From: Bacillota bacterium
GTDB taxonomy: Bacteria; Bacillota; Clostridia; Oscillospirales; Acutalibacteraceae
Length of the DNA: 64,000 nucleotides
Reading direction: 5' to 3'
NCBI GenBank assembly: GCA_023458755.1
Contig: JAEWYE010000050.1
Span: forward strand, 7,207-71,206
In this document: piece by piece, positions 51,880 to 60,768 of the stretch
Numbering within the stretch: position 1 is the stretch's first letter
How the letters are laid out: every line of letters starts with the position of its first letter
The notes under the pieces: model-generated
What the model was told of the DNA's origin: nothing
Database searches by the model: none
Seen by the model: only the letters and a program-made list of their open reading frames with translations
Program-made: the position numbers and the translations under genes

Positions 51880-52849
51880 CCGGAAAAAGCAATCAACCGG
51901 CCGCCGCTATTCCATCGGATTTTCCGTTGCGGGCAGCCTCCTGATTATCTTGTTTTTGGCTTTTATCAATTTTTCAACCGGCGTAAAGTTCCCCTGGTTT
52001 GTATTTCCGGCTTATGCGGTGCTGTGGTGGCCAATTCTGACCATCTTCATCGGGAGGCATTCCGTAAAAGCTTTATCCTTAATTGGCAGCCTTGCCACCA
52101 TTGCTTTGCTGGTGATTGTCAATTACCTGACCTCTTGGAGCTATCCGTGGTTTCTCTATCCCTCTTTCGCCATCCTTTGGTGGCCGCTCTCCGCATTTTT
52201 GGGTCAAAAGCACAGCAAGTCTTTTTCGATTGCGGGAACCCTTGTGCTGACCGTCTTCTTTCTTATCACCAATTACATTTCGTCACCTTCATACATTTGG
52301 TTTTATTACCCGCTATTTGCTCTGATTTGGTGGCCGTTAAGTGTATTCTTTGCCCGTCCCGAAACGATGAAGGGGTATTCCATACTCGGAGCAGTAATTC
52401 TTCTCGGCTTTTTCACACTGGATAACCGTTTACATTCTCCATTTTGCCCCTGGGCACTGTTCACCTATTTTCCGGTACTGATGTGGCCGGCCGGAGTCAT
52501 GCTCAATAGACGCCTTTCCAAACTTTCCGCTGCACTGATGATTAGCGCTGCCGGAATTCTTTATTATGTAATCTTAAATGTCTATGTTTTTCAGGGATTT
52601 CCATGGGCAATTTTCCCTGCATATTTATTTTTATGGTGGCCGCTTGCCATTGCTTTCGCAAAACGCGGGCGTTTGCTGCATTTTTCTATTATTGCATTCC
52701 TAATGACCGCCGCATTGTTCATTACTGTGAACCTAATCACTTCACCGCAAGTAATATGGGCGGTTTACCCGATTTTCGGACTGATTTGGTGGCCTCTGGC
52801 AACCTACTATTTTGTATATCGCCGCGGTGAAACGGGAATTATTCATTGA
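51863..52849 (+). CDS. Membrane protein of six tandem W-W-P two-helix repeats
   Basis: The product has 328 residues, nearly all membrane-embedded: six tandem units of about 45-50 residues, each a hydrophobic helix, a short loop with P-W or I-W, then YPxFAxxWWPL and a basic turn (GRHS, GQKH, ARPE). The fourth unit is the most divergent (FTYFPVLMWPAGV). The ATG at 51863 has GGGAG nine bases before it; 51854 is too close. It overlaps the HAAS gene by 17 bases. The unit resembles the 2TM domain seen singly in other bacteria. No transport or enzyme motif is visible. Confidence 0.75.
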   Translation: MDTMNNRKKQSTGRRYSIGFSVAGSLLIILFLAFINFSTGVKFPWFVFPAYAVLWWPILTIFIGRHSVKALSLIGSLATIALLVIVNYLTSWSYPWFLYPSFAILWWPLSAFLGQKHSKSFSIAGTLVLTVFFLITNYISSPSYIWFYYPLFALIWWPLSVFFARPETMKGYSILGAVILLGFFTLDNRLHSPFCPWALFTYFPVLMWPAGVMLNRRLSKLSAALMISAAGILYYVILNVYVFQGFPWAIFPAYLFLWWPLAIAFAKRGRLLHFSIIAFLMTAALFITVNLITSPQVIWAVYPIFGLIWWPLATYYFVYRRGETGIIH

Positions 52850-52853
52850 TAAG

Positions 52854-52892
52854 CAGAAACACCTTCGGGCATTGCGTCCGAAGGTGTTTCTG
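52854..52892 (+). terminator. Terminator of the PadR operon
   Basis: CAGAAACACCTTCGG pairs perfectly with CCGAAGGTGTTTCTG around a 9-base loop. T-rich sequence follows, and it may also serve the convergent nagA gene. Confidence 0.8.
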
Positions 52893-52934
52893 TTTATTAT
52901 GAATTTTTTAAAAGTGATTATGTTAAAAGAATGT

Positions 52935-54071
52935 TTATAAATTATTCACCATAACACGGCCTTTGGCAACAACCATTTTAATGGCAAAGTCTTTGTCTAA
53001 TACCACTAAGTCGGCCGTTTTACCAACCTGAATGCTCCCGATTTCTTTCTCCGCACCGATTTCGATAGCCGGGTTGATGGTGACCGATTTTATCGCCTGA
53101 CGCAGAGGAATTCCGAACCGAATCAAATTTTTGACTTCGTCATAAAGGTTAGTGGTGGAACCCGCAATAGTACCATCCGCCAATCTGGCCTGACCGTCTT
53201 TTACGTATACCGTCTGTCCGCCTAGTTCGGAAACGCCGTCCGGCAAACCGGCCGCACGCATGGAATCACTGATAACCACCGTTCGGTCTTCACCCAACAG
53301 CCGGAACGTGGTTCGCAGCACTGCGGGATGGATATGGAATCCGTCACAAATGATTTCTGCTTTCACACACTCATTGTCAAACACGGCACCCACAACGCCG
53401 GGATTGCGGTGGTTGAGTCCTGCCATTGCATTGTAAAAATGGGTGACATGATGGATGCCCAAATCAAAAGCGGCTTTTGCCTGCTCATAATTCGCATCGG
53501 TATGTGCCAGCGACACACTGCAGAACTTGCTCACCTGCCGGATGAATTCTTCTGCCCCTTCGCGTTCCGGTGCAATATCCACCAACTTGACGATACCGCC
53601 GCAGTTATCAAACATCTGCTTAAATTCCTGCCAGTCCGGTGTACGCACATACTCTTCCTTCTGCGCCCCACGGTGGCTCGCGGAAATATAAGGACCCTCC
53701 ATGTTCACGCCCTGCACCGCGGCGCCTTCCGGCGGATTTTCCATACAGTTCTTTACGTTGGAAAGAGCCGCTTCAATCTGTTCCACCGAAGTAGTCATCG
53801 TCGTCGGACAAAATGAAGTCACACCTTTGGTAATCAAACATCCCGCCATTTTTTCAATGGCTTCTCTTGTCGCGTCACAGGTATCCGAGCCGGCACATCC
53901 GTGAATATGAATGTCGACAAAGCCCGGTACAATCAGGTAACCGTTCAAGTCATAGCTGTCATTTCCGGTCAGATTTGGGGAGACTTTTTCAATTTTCTGC
54001 CCTTGTACCGAAAGATCAGATTCAACCACATCGAAATTCTCATCGAACAGCTTCGCATTTTTCAAAATCAT
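52935..54071 (-). CDS. nagA: N-acetylglucosamine-6-phosphate deacetylase
   Basis: This 378-residue amidohydrolase removes acetate from GlcNAc-6-phosphate to give glucosamine-6-phosphate for NagB. Metal and catalytic residues are visible: HIHG (about 57-60), Glu in MEGPYIS (about 125), SLAHTDANY, HVTHFYNAM, and the catalytic Asp in VISDSMRAAG (near 270). AAGAGGTAAAGAGCT precedes the ATG. It is monocistronic here, 42 kb from nagB. It would process GlcNAc-6-P made from the chitobiose route at 14-21 kb or from cell-wall recycling. Confidence 0.95.
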   Translation of the reverse strand: MILKNAKLFDENFDVVESDLSVQGQKIEKVSPNLTGNDSYDLNGYLIVPGFVDIHIHGCAGSDTCDATREAIEKMAGCLITKGVTSFCPTTMTTSVEQIEAALSNVKNCMENPPEGAAVQGVNMEGPYISASHRGAQKEEYVRTPDWQEFKQMFDNCGGIVKLVDIAPEREGAEEFIRQVSKFCSVSLAHTDANYEQAKAAFDLGIHHVTHFYNAMAGLNHRNPGVVGAVFDNECVKAEIICDGFHIHPAVLRTTFRLLGEDRTVVISDSMRAAGLPDGVSELGGQTVYVKDGQARLADGTIAGSTTNLYDEVKNLIRFGIPLRQAIKSVTINPAIEIGAEKEIGSIQVGKTADLVVLDKDFAIKMVVAKGRVMVNNL

Positions 54072-54230
54072 AGCTCTTTACCTCTTCCTATTCAGATTTA
54101 CTGAAATTTGGGCTTCCGTTTTCAGCCCGATTGAATTTACAGTATAACCCAAATTGTTGAGTCATTAATTGCCTATTGAGAAAATCGAAACTTTTTTCGA
54201 AATAGGCAAACAAAAAATATTGTATAGACG

Positions 54231-54280
54231 CAAACGAGCGAGGGGCATCCGGTAAGCTTTCGGATACCCCTCGTTCGTTT
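54231..54280 (-). terminator. Terminator of the arabinose operon
   Basis: AAACGAGCGAGGGGCATCCG pairs with CGGATACCCCTCGTTCGTTT with few mismatches, 25 bases past the araD stop. Confidence 0.85.
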
Positions 54281-54304
54281 TATTAGAGGATGGTTTTGTT
54301 AAAT

Positions 54305-55006
54305 TCAGCGCATTTTTGTCTGACCGTAATAGGCATTCGCGCCGTGCTTGCGCAGAAAATGTTTATTGAGCAGTTCCTGCTGCATAGCGGGGACAGGAGT
54401 TTTGCTCAGATTTTCGGTGTGCCACGCCATCATGGCAAGCTCTTCGAGAACCACAGAATTATGTACGGCGTCGAAACAATCCTTGCCCCATGTGAACGGT
54501 GCGTGGGACTTCACGAGTACAGCGGGCATGTGATCCGGATTGGCTCCCTGAAAAGTCTCCACAATGACCTTTCCCGTTTCTTTTTCGTATTCTCCATTGA
54601 TTTCCTCCGGTGTCATGGCTCTGGTACAGGGAATCTCGCCGTAAAAATAGTCGCCGTGCGTCGTTCCGTATGCCGGAATGCCGCGCCCCGCCTGCGCCCA
54701 GATGGTTGCCCAGCGCGAGTGCGTATGCACCACACCGCCGATATTCGGAAATTGATTATAAAGCTCGCAGTGCGTGGGGGTATCGGTGGAAGGATTTAAA
54801 TCGCCTTCTACCTTTTCCCCCTTTAAATTCATAACAACCATATCCTTCGGCGAGAGTTTCTCGTAATCCACGCCGGACGGCTTAATGACAAACAGTCCGC
54901 TTTCACGGTCAATACCCGAAACATTGCCCCAGGTGAAGACAACCAGATTGTGTTTTGGAAGCAGTAAATTTGCTTCACAGACCTGTTCCTTTAATTTTTC
55001 CAGCAT
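54305..55006 (-). CDS. araD: L-ribulose-5-phosphate 4-epimerase
   Basis: This 233-residue class II aldolase-fold enzyme epimerises L-ribulose-5-phosphate to D-xylulose-5-phosphate, linking arabinose to the pentose phosphate pathway. The zinc site is seen in VVHTHSRWATIWAQAGRGIP (His95/His97 region) and the GTTHGDYF segment. It is the last gene of araB-araA-araD, 10 bases after araA, with GAGATG before the ATG. Confidence 0.96.
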   Translation of the reverse strand: MLEKLKEQVCEANLLLPKHNLVVFTWGNVSGIDRESGLFVIKPSGVDYEKLSPKDMVVMNLKGEKVEGDLNPSTDTPTHCELYNQFPNIGGVVHTHSRWATIWAQAGRGIPAYGTTHGDYFYGEIPCTRAMTPEEINGEYEKETGKVIVETFQGANPDHMPAVLVKSHAPFTWGKDCFDAVHNSVVLEELAMMAWHTENLSKTPVPAMQQELLNKHFLRKHGANAYYGQTKMR

Positions 55007-55016
55007 CGTATCATCT

Positions 55017-56498
55017 CTATTTCTTCAGTTTCCAGATCAAATCGTTCCAGGTAAGCTCCTTGCGCAGCTCGTTGATATCGGTGTCTTTACCGATATGAAT
55101 GAACTCGATATCCATAATCTCCGCAAAGTCGCGCATTTCTTCGGCAGTTAGGGCATAGCTGATGACGGAGTGATGTGCGCCGCCCGCATAAATCCACGCT
55201 TCGGCAGAGGTTTCCAGACTCGGCAGCGGTTTCCACAGTACACCGGCTACCGGCAGATTTGGCATATCGTGCTCCTGTTTCTGGCAAATCACATCGTTGG
55301 CAATCATGCGGAAACGGTCACCCATATCGATGATGGTTACCAGAACGGCGGGGCCGTCGGCAGCCTTGAAGGTCAGGCGGGCCGGGTCTTCCCTGTCGCC
55401 GATTCCGAGCGGCACAACTTTGATCTTCGGTTTTTCGCTCGCGACGGTCGGGCATACTTCCAACATATGTGCGCCCATATTCATGCCGCACGCGGGGTCA
55501 AAATTATAGGTATAGTCTTCCATGAATGCCGTGCCGCCCTTTTGGTCAGCAGACATAAGCTTCATGATTCTGCAAAGCGCGGCTGTTTTCCAGTCGCCTT
55601 CGCCCGCAAAGCCATAGCCCTGACGCATTAAATCCTGCGCGGCCAAACCGGGCAATTGGCGGAGCTGCTGCAAATCCTGAAAATTGGTGTGGAACGCACC
55701 GAACTTTTCGGTTTCCATAAACTTTTTAATCGCTGCTTCTTCTCTGGCCTGATAGCGAACCGCGTCGATGTTATCCGTTGCCATTTCATAATGCTCGGCA
55801 TATTCCTTCATCTGCGCGTCAATTTCTTCTTCCGTTACGGCTTCCACCAGCCTGATGATGTCTCCAACGCCGTAATGGTCGACCTGCCAGCCGAATTTGA
55901 TATGTGCTTCAACCTTATCGCCATCGGTAACGGCAACCTCGCGCATATTGTCGCTGATACGCAGGACACGGAGCTGACGGCTTTCGTACGCACCGACGGC
56001 GGCACGCATCCAGCCTGCCATGCGCTTGCGCATAGTTTCATCCTTCCAGTAACCGGAAATTACCTTTTGCTGCAGCCGCATTCTTGCCGTGATAAAGCCA
56101 TGCTCACGATCGCCGTGCGCGGACTGATTCAGGTTCATGAAATCCATATCAATACTGTCCCACGGAATATCGCGGTTAAACTGGGTATTCACATGAAGCA
56201 GCGGTTTTTGCAGAACACGGAACCCGCGAATCCACATTTTGGACGGAGAAAAGGTGTGCATCCATGTAATAATACCGGCGCATTTCGGGTCGTTGTTCGC
56301 CTGGGTAATTACCTTGTAAATTTCATCGGAATTGCGTACCACCGGTTTGAACACGACTGTGCACGGAATCGTATCATCCGCGTTAAATCCGTCTACCATG
56401 GTTTTGGAATGTTCATCAACGGTTTGAAGAACCTTTTCTCCGTATAAATCCTGACTGCCGACCACAAACCAAAACTCATATTTTTTTAGTGAAGCCAT
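55017..56498 (-). CDS. araA: L-arabinose isomerase
   Basis: This 493-residue enzyme converts L-arabinose to L-ribulose. The N terminus KKYEFWFVVGSQDLYG, the GFAGEGDWKTAAL block with a metal-binding Glu (about 305) and the EVCP/GGAHHSV C-terminal region with the catalytic His are all typical. Length is normal. AAAGGGG precedes the ATG. The 184-base gap to araB contains a small stem (AAGGGCGG/CCGCCTT, 56635-56652). Confidence 0.97.
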   Translation of the reverse strand: MASLKKYEFWFVVGSQDLYGEKVLQTVDEHSKTMVDGFNADDTIPCTVVFKPVVRNSDEIYKVITQANNDPKCAGIITWMHTFSPSKMWIRGFRVLQKPLLHVNTQFNRDIPWDSIDMDFMNLNQSAHGDREHGFITARMRLQQKVISGYWKDETMRKRMAGWMRAAVGAYESRQLRVLRISDNMREVAVTDGDKVEAHIKFGWQVDHYGVGDIIRLVEAVTEEEIDAQMKEYAEHYEMATDNIDAVRYQAREEAAIKKFMETEKFGAFHTNFQDLQQLRQLPGLAAQDLMRQGYGFAGEGDWKTAALCRIMKLMSADQKGGTAFMEDYTYNFDPACGMNMGAHMLEVCPTVASEKPKIKVVPLGIGDREDPARLTFKAADGPAVLVTIIDMGDRFRMIANDVICQKQEHDMPNLPVAGVLWKPLPSLETSAEAWIYAGGAHHSVISYALTAEEMRDFAEIMDIEFIHIGKDTDINELRKELTWNDLIWKLKK

Positions 56499-56682
56499 AT
56501 TTGCAAACCCCTTTCAAAATTCAAATTATCTAATTTTTCATCGAAATATACCAGTGTTTTAGATTGACCAAAATTTCGGAGAGTTCTCATCACTTCTTAG
56601 CTGCTGTGTGTTTCCATACGCAATCCAAGGAAATAAGGGCGGGAACCGCCTTGATTCTCCAATGAGGCGAAAGATTTGACTA

Positions 56683-58344
56683 TTAAGCGTTTTTCTTAAT
56701 TTCTTTTAGACGCTTCATAACATCATTTGCGCCGCGGCCGAAATAATCGTGCAGCGTGCGGTATTCCGTAAATAACTGGTCGTAAATCGCGGCATTTTCC
56801 GGAATCGGCTGATAAATGGTATCCTTGATTTTACCCATCACTCTTGCCGCTTCAAACACGGAATCATAGCCGCCCGCAGTCTTGCCCGCCGCAACGGCTC
56901 CGAAAATGGCTGAACCAAGCGCTGGGCCTTGAAGCGAGCCCGCAATTTTGACCGGCATATTGATGACATCCGCGTAAATCTGCATGGTCATGGGGTCTTT
57001 CTGCGAAATACCGCCGGAAGCGAAAAATTCTTCAACCGGAACACCGTGTTCGCGGTAGTTTTCAATAATCATCCTTGTGCCGTAGGCAGTCGCTTCAATC
57101 AATGCGCGATAGATTTCTTCCGGCTTGGTTTGCAGGGTCATGCCAAGCATCATACCGGTCAAATCTACGTCTACCAGAACGGAGCGGTTGCCGTTCCACC
57201 AATCGAGCGCCAGCAGACCGCTTTCACCCGGCTTTTGTTTTTCGGCTTTTTCACGCAGATACTTATGTATGTTTTTGCCTTCTTTTTTGGCTTCCTCATA
57301 GTAGGAAGCGGGCAGGCAATTATCAATAAACCATGCAAAATGGTCACCCACACAGGACTGCCCGGCCTCGTAGCCGAAGTAGCCCGGCATAACACCGTCC
57401 TGCACAACACCGCACATACCCGGAACCTGGTGTTCCTCAGTACCCATCATGATGTGACAGGTGGAGGTACCCATAATTGCAAGCATTTTTGCTGGGCCGT
57501 CAATACCGACAGCAGGCACACAGACATGTGCGTCCACATTGCCGACCGCAACCGCGGTACCGGCTTTTAGTCCGGTCAGTTTCGCCGCTTCGGGTGTAAT
57601 TACGCCCGCCTTGTCACCCAGAGGGATAATATCGTGGGAAAGCTTTTCATCCACCACATGCTCCAGCTTCGGGCTGAGTGCCTTGAAGAAGTCATTGGAC
57701 GGATAGCCGGTCTTTTTATTCCAAATCTCCTTGTAGCCTGCGGTACAGGAGTTGCGGGTTTCTTTGCCGCAAAGCTGCCAGATAATCCAGTCCGCCGCCT
57801 CAATGAAACGATCCATCGCGTCATAAGTTTCGGGGTCTTCATCGGCAATCTGCCAGATTTTCGGGATTGCCCACTCAGAGGATATTTTTCCGCCGTAATT
57901 TTTCAGCCATGCTTCACCGCGCTGTTCCGCAATTTCATTTAACGCGTTTGCTTTATCCTGTGCGGCATGGTGCTTCCACAGTTTTACATACGCATGCGGG
58001 CGGTTTCTGTATTGCGGTAAAAAGCACAGCGGCGTGCCGTCCTTTTTCACCGGCAGTACCGTACAGGCGGTAAAATCAGTGCCGATACCGACAACATCCT
58101 CGTTGGAGACACCGGATGCCTTTAAAACCGCCGGAATTGTGTGCGCCAGCACGTCGATATAATCCTGTGGGTCCTGCAAAGCCCAGTCATGGCCAAGTTT
58201 TGTTCCGTCCGGCAGCGTTTTGTCCATTACGGCATGTGGATATTCATAAACAGACGAAGCAATTTCTTCCCCGGTTGTTACGTCTACCAGCACAGCCCGG
58301 CCGGAAAGCGTACCATAGTCCACGCCAATCGCATATTTACTCAT
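56683..58344 (-). CDS. araB: L-ribulokinase
   Basis: This 553-residue FGGY-family kinase phosphorylates L-ribulose at O5. The N-terminal ATP-binding GVDYGTLSGRAVLVD, the GNVDAHVCVPAVG block and the C-terminal FFASGGISQKDP with the adenosine motif are intact. Length matches AraB rather than xylulokinase. It heads the arabinose operon; a strong promoter and an 18-base palindrome (58420-58437) lie upstream. GGGAGGAACGACACA precedes the ATG. Confidence 0.97.
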   Translation of the reverse strand: MSKYAIGVDYGTLSGRAVLVDVTTGEEIASSVYEYPHAVMDKTLPDGTKLGHDWALQDPQDYIDVLAHTIPAVLKASGVSNEDVVGIGTDFTACTVLPVKKDGTPLCFLPQYRNRPHAYVKLWKHHAAQDKANALNEIAEQRGEAWLKNYGGKISSEWAIPKIWQIADEDPETYDAMDRFIEAADWIIWQLCGKETRNSCTAGYKEIWNKKTGYPSNDFFKALSPKLEHVVDEKLSHDIIPLGDKAGVITPEAAKLTGLKAGTAVAVGNVDAHVCVPAVGIDGPAKMLAIMGTSTCHIMMGTEEHQVPGMCGVVQDGVMPGYFGYEAGQSCVGDHFAWFIDNCLPASYYEEAKKEGKNIHKYLREKAEKQKPGESGLLALDWWNGNRSVLVDVDLTGMMLGMTLQTKPEEIYRALIEATAYGTRMIIENYREHGVPVEEFFASGGISQKDPMTMQIYADVINMPVKIAGSLQGPALGSAIFGAVAAGKTAGGYDSVFEAARVMGKIKDTIYQPIPENAAIYDQLFTEYRTLHDYFGRGANDVMKRLKEIKKNA

Positions 58345-58419
58345 TGTGTCGTTCCTCCCAAAATTATTTCATGCCTGCTCATAATTCAGCAGACATTTTG
58401 TACAAGAAAACGGGCTTTA

Positions 58420-58437
58420 AAGTTGTACGTACAACTT
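58420..58437. promoter_or_regulatory. AraR operator before araB
   Basis: AAGTTGTACGTACAACTT is a perfect 18-base palindrome whose core matches the known AraR site ATTTGTACGTACAAAT of Bacillus subtilis. It begins 9 bases past the -10 box. A half-site (TTGTACAAG) lies nearby at 58398-58406. Confidence 0.88.
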
Positions 58438-58445
58438 ATACTGTG

Positions 58446-58474
58446 ATAATACACTGTTTCCGCAAAATAGTCAA
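58446..58474 (-). promoter_or_regulatory. Promoter of the arabinose operon
   Basis: On the minus strand TTGACT (58474-58469) and TATTAT (58451-58446) are 17 bases apart; the AraR palindrome covers the expected start site. Confidence 0.85.
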
Positions 58475-58499
58475 GTGAGTTTTTGGGGGAATTGCAGAT

Positions 58500-59558
58500 T
58501 TATTTATTAATCATAACCATTTTCAGCACTTCGGATTTTTCCGGCTGGGTGTTTTCGACAAGATTGATAATTTTATTCGCCGCCGCTATGCCCATTTTCT
58601 CCTTCGGGTGTTCAAAGGTGGTGATTTTCAAAGAAGAATACTCTAGCAGATTAGCATTGTCACAGCCCGTCACCGCTGCATTCTCCGGCACCTTGACACC
58701 GTGATTTTCAAGCAGCCGAATCAGGGAATAAGCAATCTGATCGTTGTAACACACAATACCGTCGCAGCCTTCCAATCGATTGAATATGGTATCCGTTTGA
58801 TTCGTAAACAGGCTTTCCGTTTCGGAGGTTGTAAACCAAATGACCGTATCATCGTCCAATTCTTTTTGACATTGTATGATCCCGCCGGCAAATCCGGCAT
58901 AGCGTTCATGCCCCTGCATATCGTCGGACTTAAAAATTCCGCCAAGCTTTTTGCAGTGCTTTTCCTGTATCAGATATTTTGCGGCTGCTTCCCCGCATTC
59001 ACGGTCATTGGTGGTAATATGAACACAGGGGAACTCACGATAAAATCCATTGATAAACACATAGGGAATCCCGCATTCATCCAACTGCTTATAAAGGGAA
59101 AGATTGGGGTTTGGCAGCGCCGTTTTCGTGCCTTCCACAATGATTCCGTCCACTTTTTTCTCAAGAAAGGAGTGCAGAATCTTATTCTCATTCTCCACCC
59201 GGTTTTTGGTTACCCCTAGCGTCAGCGAATACCCTCTGCGGGAGAGTTCGGACTCGATTCCGCGAATGATACTGGGAAAAATATAATCGGTAATATATGT
59301 GGTAATTACGCCGATGGTCATCGTTTTGGCAAATTGCTTCCCCTTGCGGTGCACATAGGTTCCGCTTCCCCGTTCACGCCGGAGCAAACCCTCTTCTTCC
59401 AGTACACCGAATGCCTGACGAACCGTTTGGCGGCTGTAGCCGTACTGTTCGGAAAGCTCGTTTTCAGACGGCAGCTTATCGCCGTCGAGGTAAGTCCCGT
59501 TTTGTATTTTACTGCGAATGACATCGGCCAAAAGACTGTACTTGGGGCTGTTCATCAT
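58500..59558 (-). CDS. araR: Arabinose operon repressor AraR (GntR/LacI chimera)
   Basis: The product has 352 residues: an N-terminal GntR winged helix (about 5-75; KLPSENELSEQYGYSRQTVRQAF) joined to a LacI/PBP effector domain, the domain mix typical of AraR. It releases DNA when L-arabinose binds. The ATG at 59558 has GAGAGG six bases before it; an ATG at 59585 lies within operator-like DNA. It is next to araB, on the same strand but with its own promoter region containing two ACAACTT boxes (59586-59605). Confidence 0.93.
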   Translation of the reverse strand: MMNSPKYSLLADVIRSKIQNGTYLDGDKLPSENELSEQYGYSRQTVRQAFGVLEEEGLLRRERGSGTYVHRKGKQFAKTMTIGVITTYITDYIFPSIIRGIESELSRRGYSLTLGVTKNRVENENKILHSFLEKKVDGIIVEGTKTALPNPNLSLYKQLDECGIPYVFINGFYREFPCVHITTNDRECGEAAAKYLIQEKHCKKLGGIFKSDDMQGHERYAGFAGGIIQCQKELDDDTVIWFTTSETESLFTNQTDTIFNRLEGCDGIVCYNDQIAYSLIRLLENHGVKVPENAAVTGCDNANLLEYSSLKITTFEHPKEKMGIAAANKIINLVENTQPEKSEVLKMVMINK

Positions 59559-59585
59559 AAGTAACCTCTCAGATGGATTATTCAT

Positions 59586-59615
59586 ACAACTTAACCGTAC
59601 AACTTATCATACAAT
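59586..59615. promoter_or_regulatory. AraR-like half-sites upstream of araR
   Basis: ACAACTT occurs at 59587-59593 and 59600-59606, the second inside CCGTACAACTT, and ATACAA follows at 59609-59614. They resemble halves of the 58420 palindrome and suggest autoregulation. Confidence 0.5.
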
Positions 59616-59709
59616 GTCACCATCCATTTTGCAACAAAAAATTATGCTTTCTGCCAAAAGCAGCAATCAAAGGGAACCATTTTCGCTATTAGAATACGGC
59701 TGCCAACAG

Positions 59710-59738
59710 TTGAATTTAGAATCGAATAGATGTATACT
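59710..59738 (+). promoter_or_regulatory. Promoter of uppP
   Basis: TTGAAT (59710-59715) and TATACT (59733-59738) are 17 bases apart, 61 bases before the uppP ATG. Confidence 0.65.
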
Positions 59739-59798
59739 AGGGAAATGCAAAATTCCATTCCGCATTCATTCATTTATGCGGTTAGTAAAGGAGAAAAT

Positions 59799-60632
59799 AT
59801 GGTACTGATTGAAATCCTGAAAGCAATAGTATTCGGCATTGTAGAAGGCATTACCGAATGGCTGCCGATCAGCAGCACCGGCCACATGATTCTGCTGGAT
59901 GAGTTTTTGAAGCTTAACACAAGTGCAGCGTTTAAAGAAATGTTTTTGGTTGTCATACAGCTCGGTGCGATTCTGGCAGTCGTCGTCCTGTTCTGGAAAA
60001 AGTTGATACCTTTTTCCTGCAAGAGCGGATTCACCGTAAAAAAAGATATTCTTTCCATGTGGCTGAAAATCATCATTTCCTGCGTTCCAGCCGCAATTGT
60101 CGGCATATTGTGGGATGATAAGCTGAACGCGCTGTTTTACAATTACCAGACCGTTTCCGTCATGCTGATTCTGTTCGGTATTTTCTTTATTGCTGTGGAA
60201 AGCTACAACAAGGGTAAGCATCCGAAAATCACGGCTCTTTCGGAGATTACGTATCAGACGGCACTGCTGATCGGATTTTTCCAGCTCATTGCGGCTGTTT
60301 TTCCGGGCACATCACGTTCCGGTGCAACCATTGTCGGCGCCCTGCTAATCGGTGTATCCAGAACCGTCGCGGCGGAATTCACCTTCTTTCTGGCGATTCC
60401 CACCATGTTCGGCGCAAGCCTTCTAAAACTGGTAAAGTTCGGATTCCATTTTACCGGCACTGAAGCAGCCATTCTGATTGCAGGCATGATTGTTGCGTTT
60501 TTGGTATCAATCGTTGCCATTAAGTTCCTGATGGGATACATCAAAAAACATGACTTTAAAGTATTCGGTTGGTATCGCATCGTGCTGGGCTGCGTTGTCC
60601 TGCTGTACTTTTTCCTTCATACCATTGCATAA
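59799..60632 (+). CDS. uppP: Undecaprenyl-diphosphatase (BacA/UppP)
   Basis: This 277-residue membrane enzyme dephosphorylates undecaprenyl diphosphate, recycling the lipid carrier for wall synthesis and giving bacitracin tolerance. Both signature blocks are present: EGITEWLPISSTGHM (about 17-31) and PGTSRSGATI (about 165-175). About eight membrane helices are expected. AAAGGAG precedes the ATG at 59799; an upstream in-frame ATG at 59730 lies inside the promoter. Confidence 0.95.
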   Translation: MVLIEILKAIVFGIVEGITEWLPISSTGHMILLDEFLKLNTSAAFKEMFLVVIQLGAILAVVVLFWKKLIPFSCKSGFTVKKDILSMWLKIIISCVPAAIVGILWDDKLNALFYNYQTVSVMLILFGIFFIAVESYNKGKHPKITALSEITYQTALLIGFFQLIAAVFPGTSRSGATIVGALLIGVSRTVAAEFTFFLAIPTMFGASLLKLVKFGFHFTGTEAAILIAGMIVAFLVSIVAIKFLMGYIKKHDFKVFGWYRIVLGCVVLLYFFLHTIA

Positions 60633-60653
60633 ATAAGCATATTGAAACAATCA

Positions 60654-60681
60654 GCGGTCACCCGATAAAACGAGTGACCGC
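60654..60681 (+). terminator. Terminator of uppP
   Basis: GCGGTCAC pairs with GTGACCGC around a 12-base loop; a short TTTT follows three bases later. Confidence 0.6.
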
Positions 60682-60691
60682 CACTTTTACA

Positions 60692-60740
60692 AAAATGACC
60701 TGTAAGAAAACAGTCAGCGCTGTTTCTTGCAGGTCATTTT
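60692..60740 (-). terminator. Terminator of the amt operon
   Basis: AAAATGACCTGTAAGAAA pairs with TTTCTTGCAGGTCATTTT with one mismatch, 29 bases past the amt stop on the minus strand. Confidence 0.85.
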
Positions 60741-60768
60741 ACATGATAAACTGTATTTATTTGATAAC

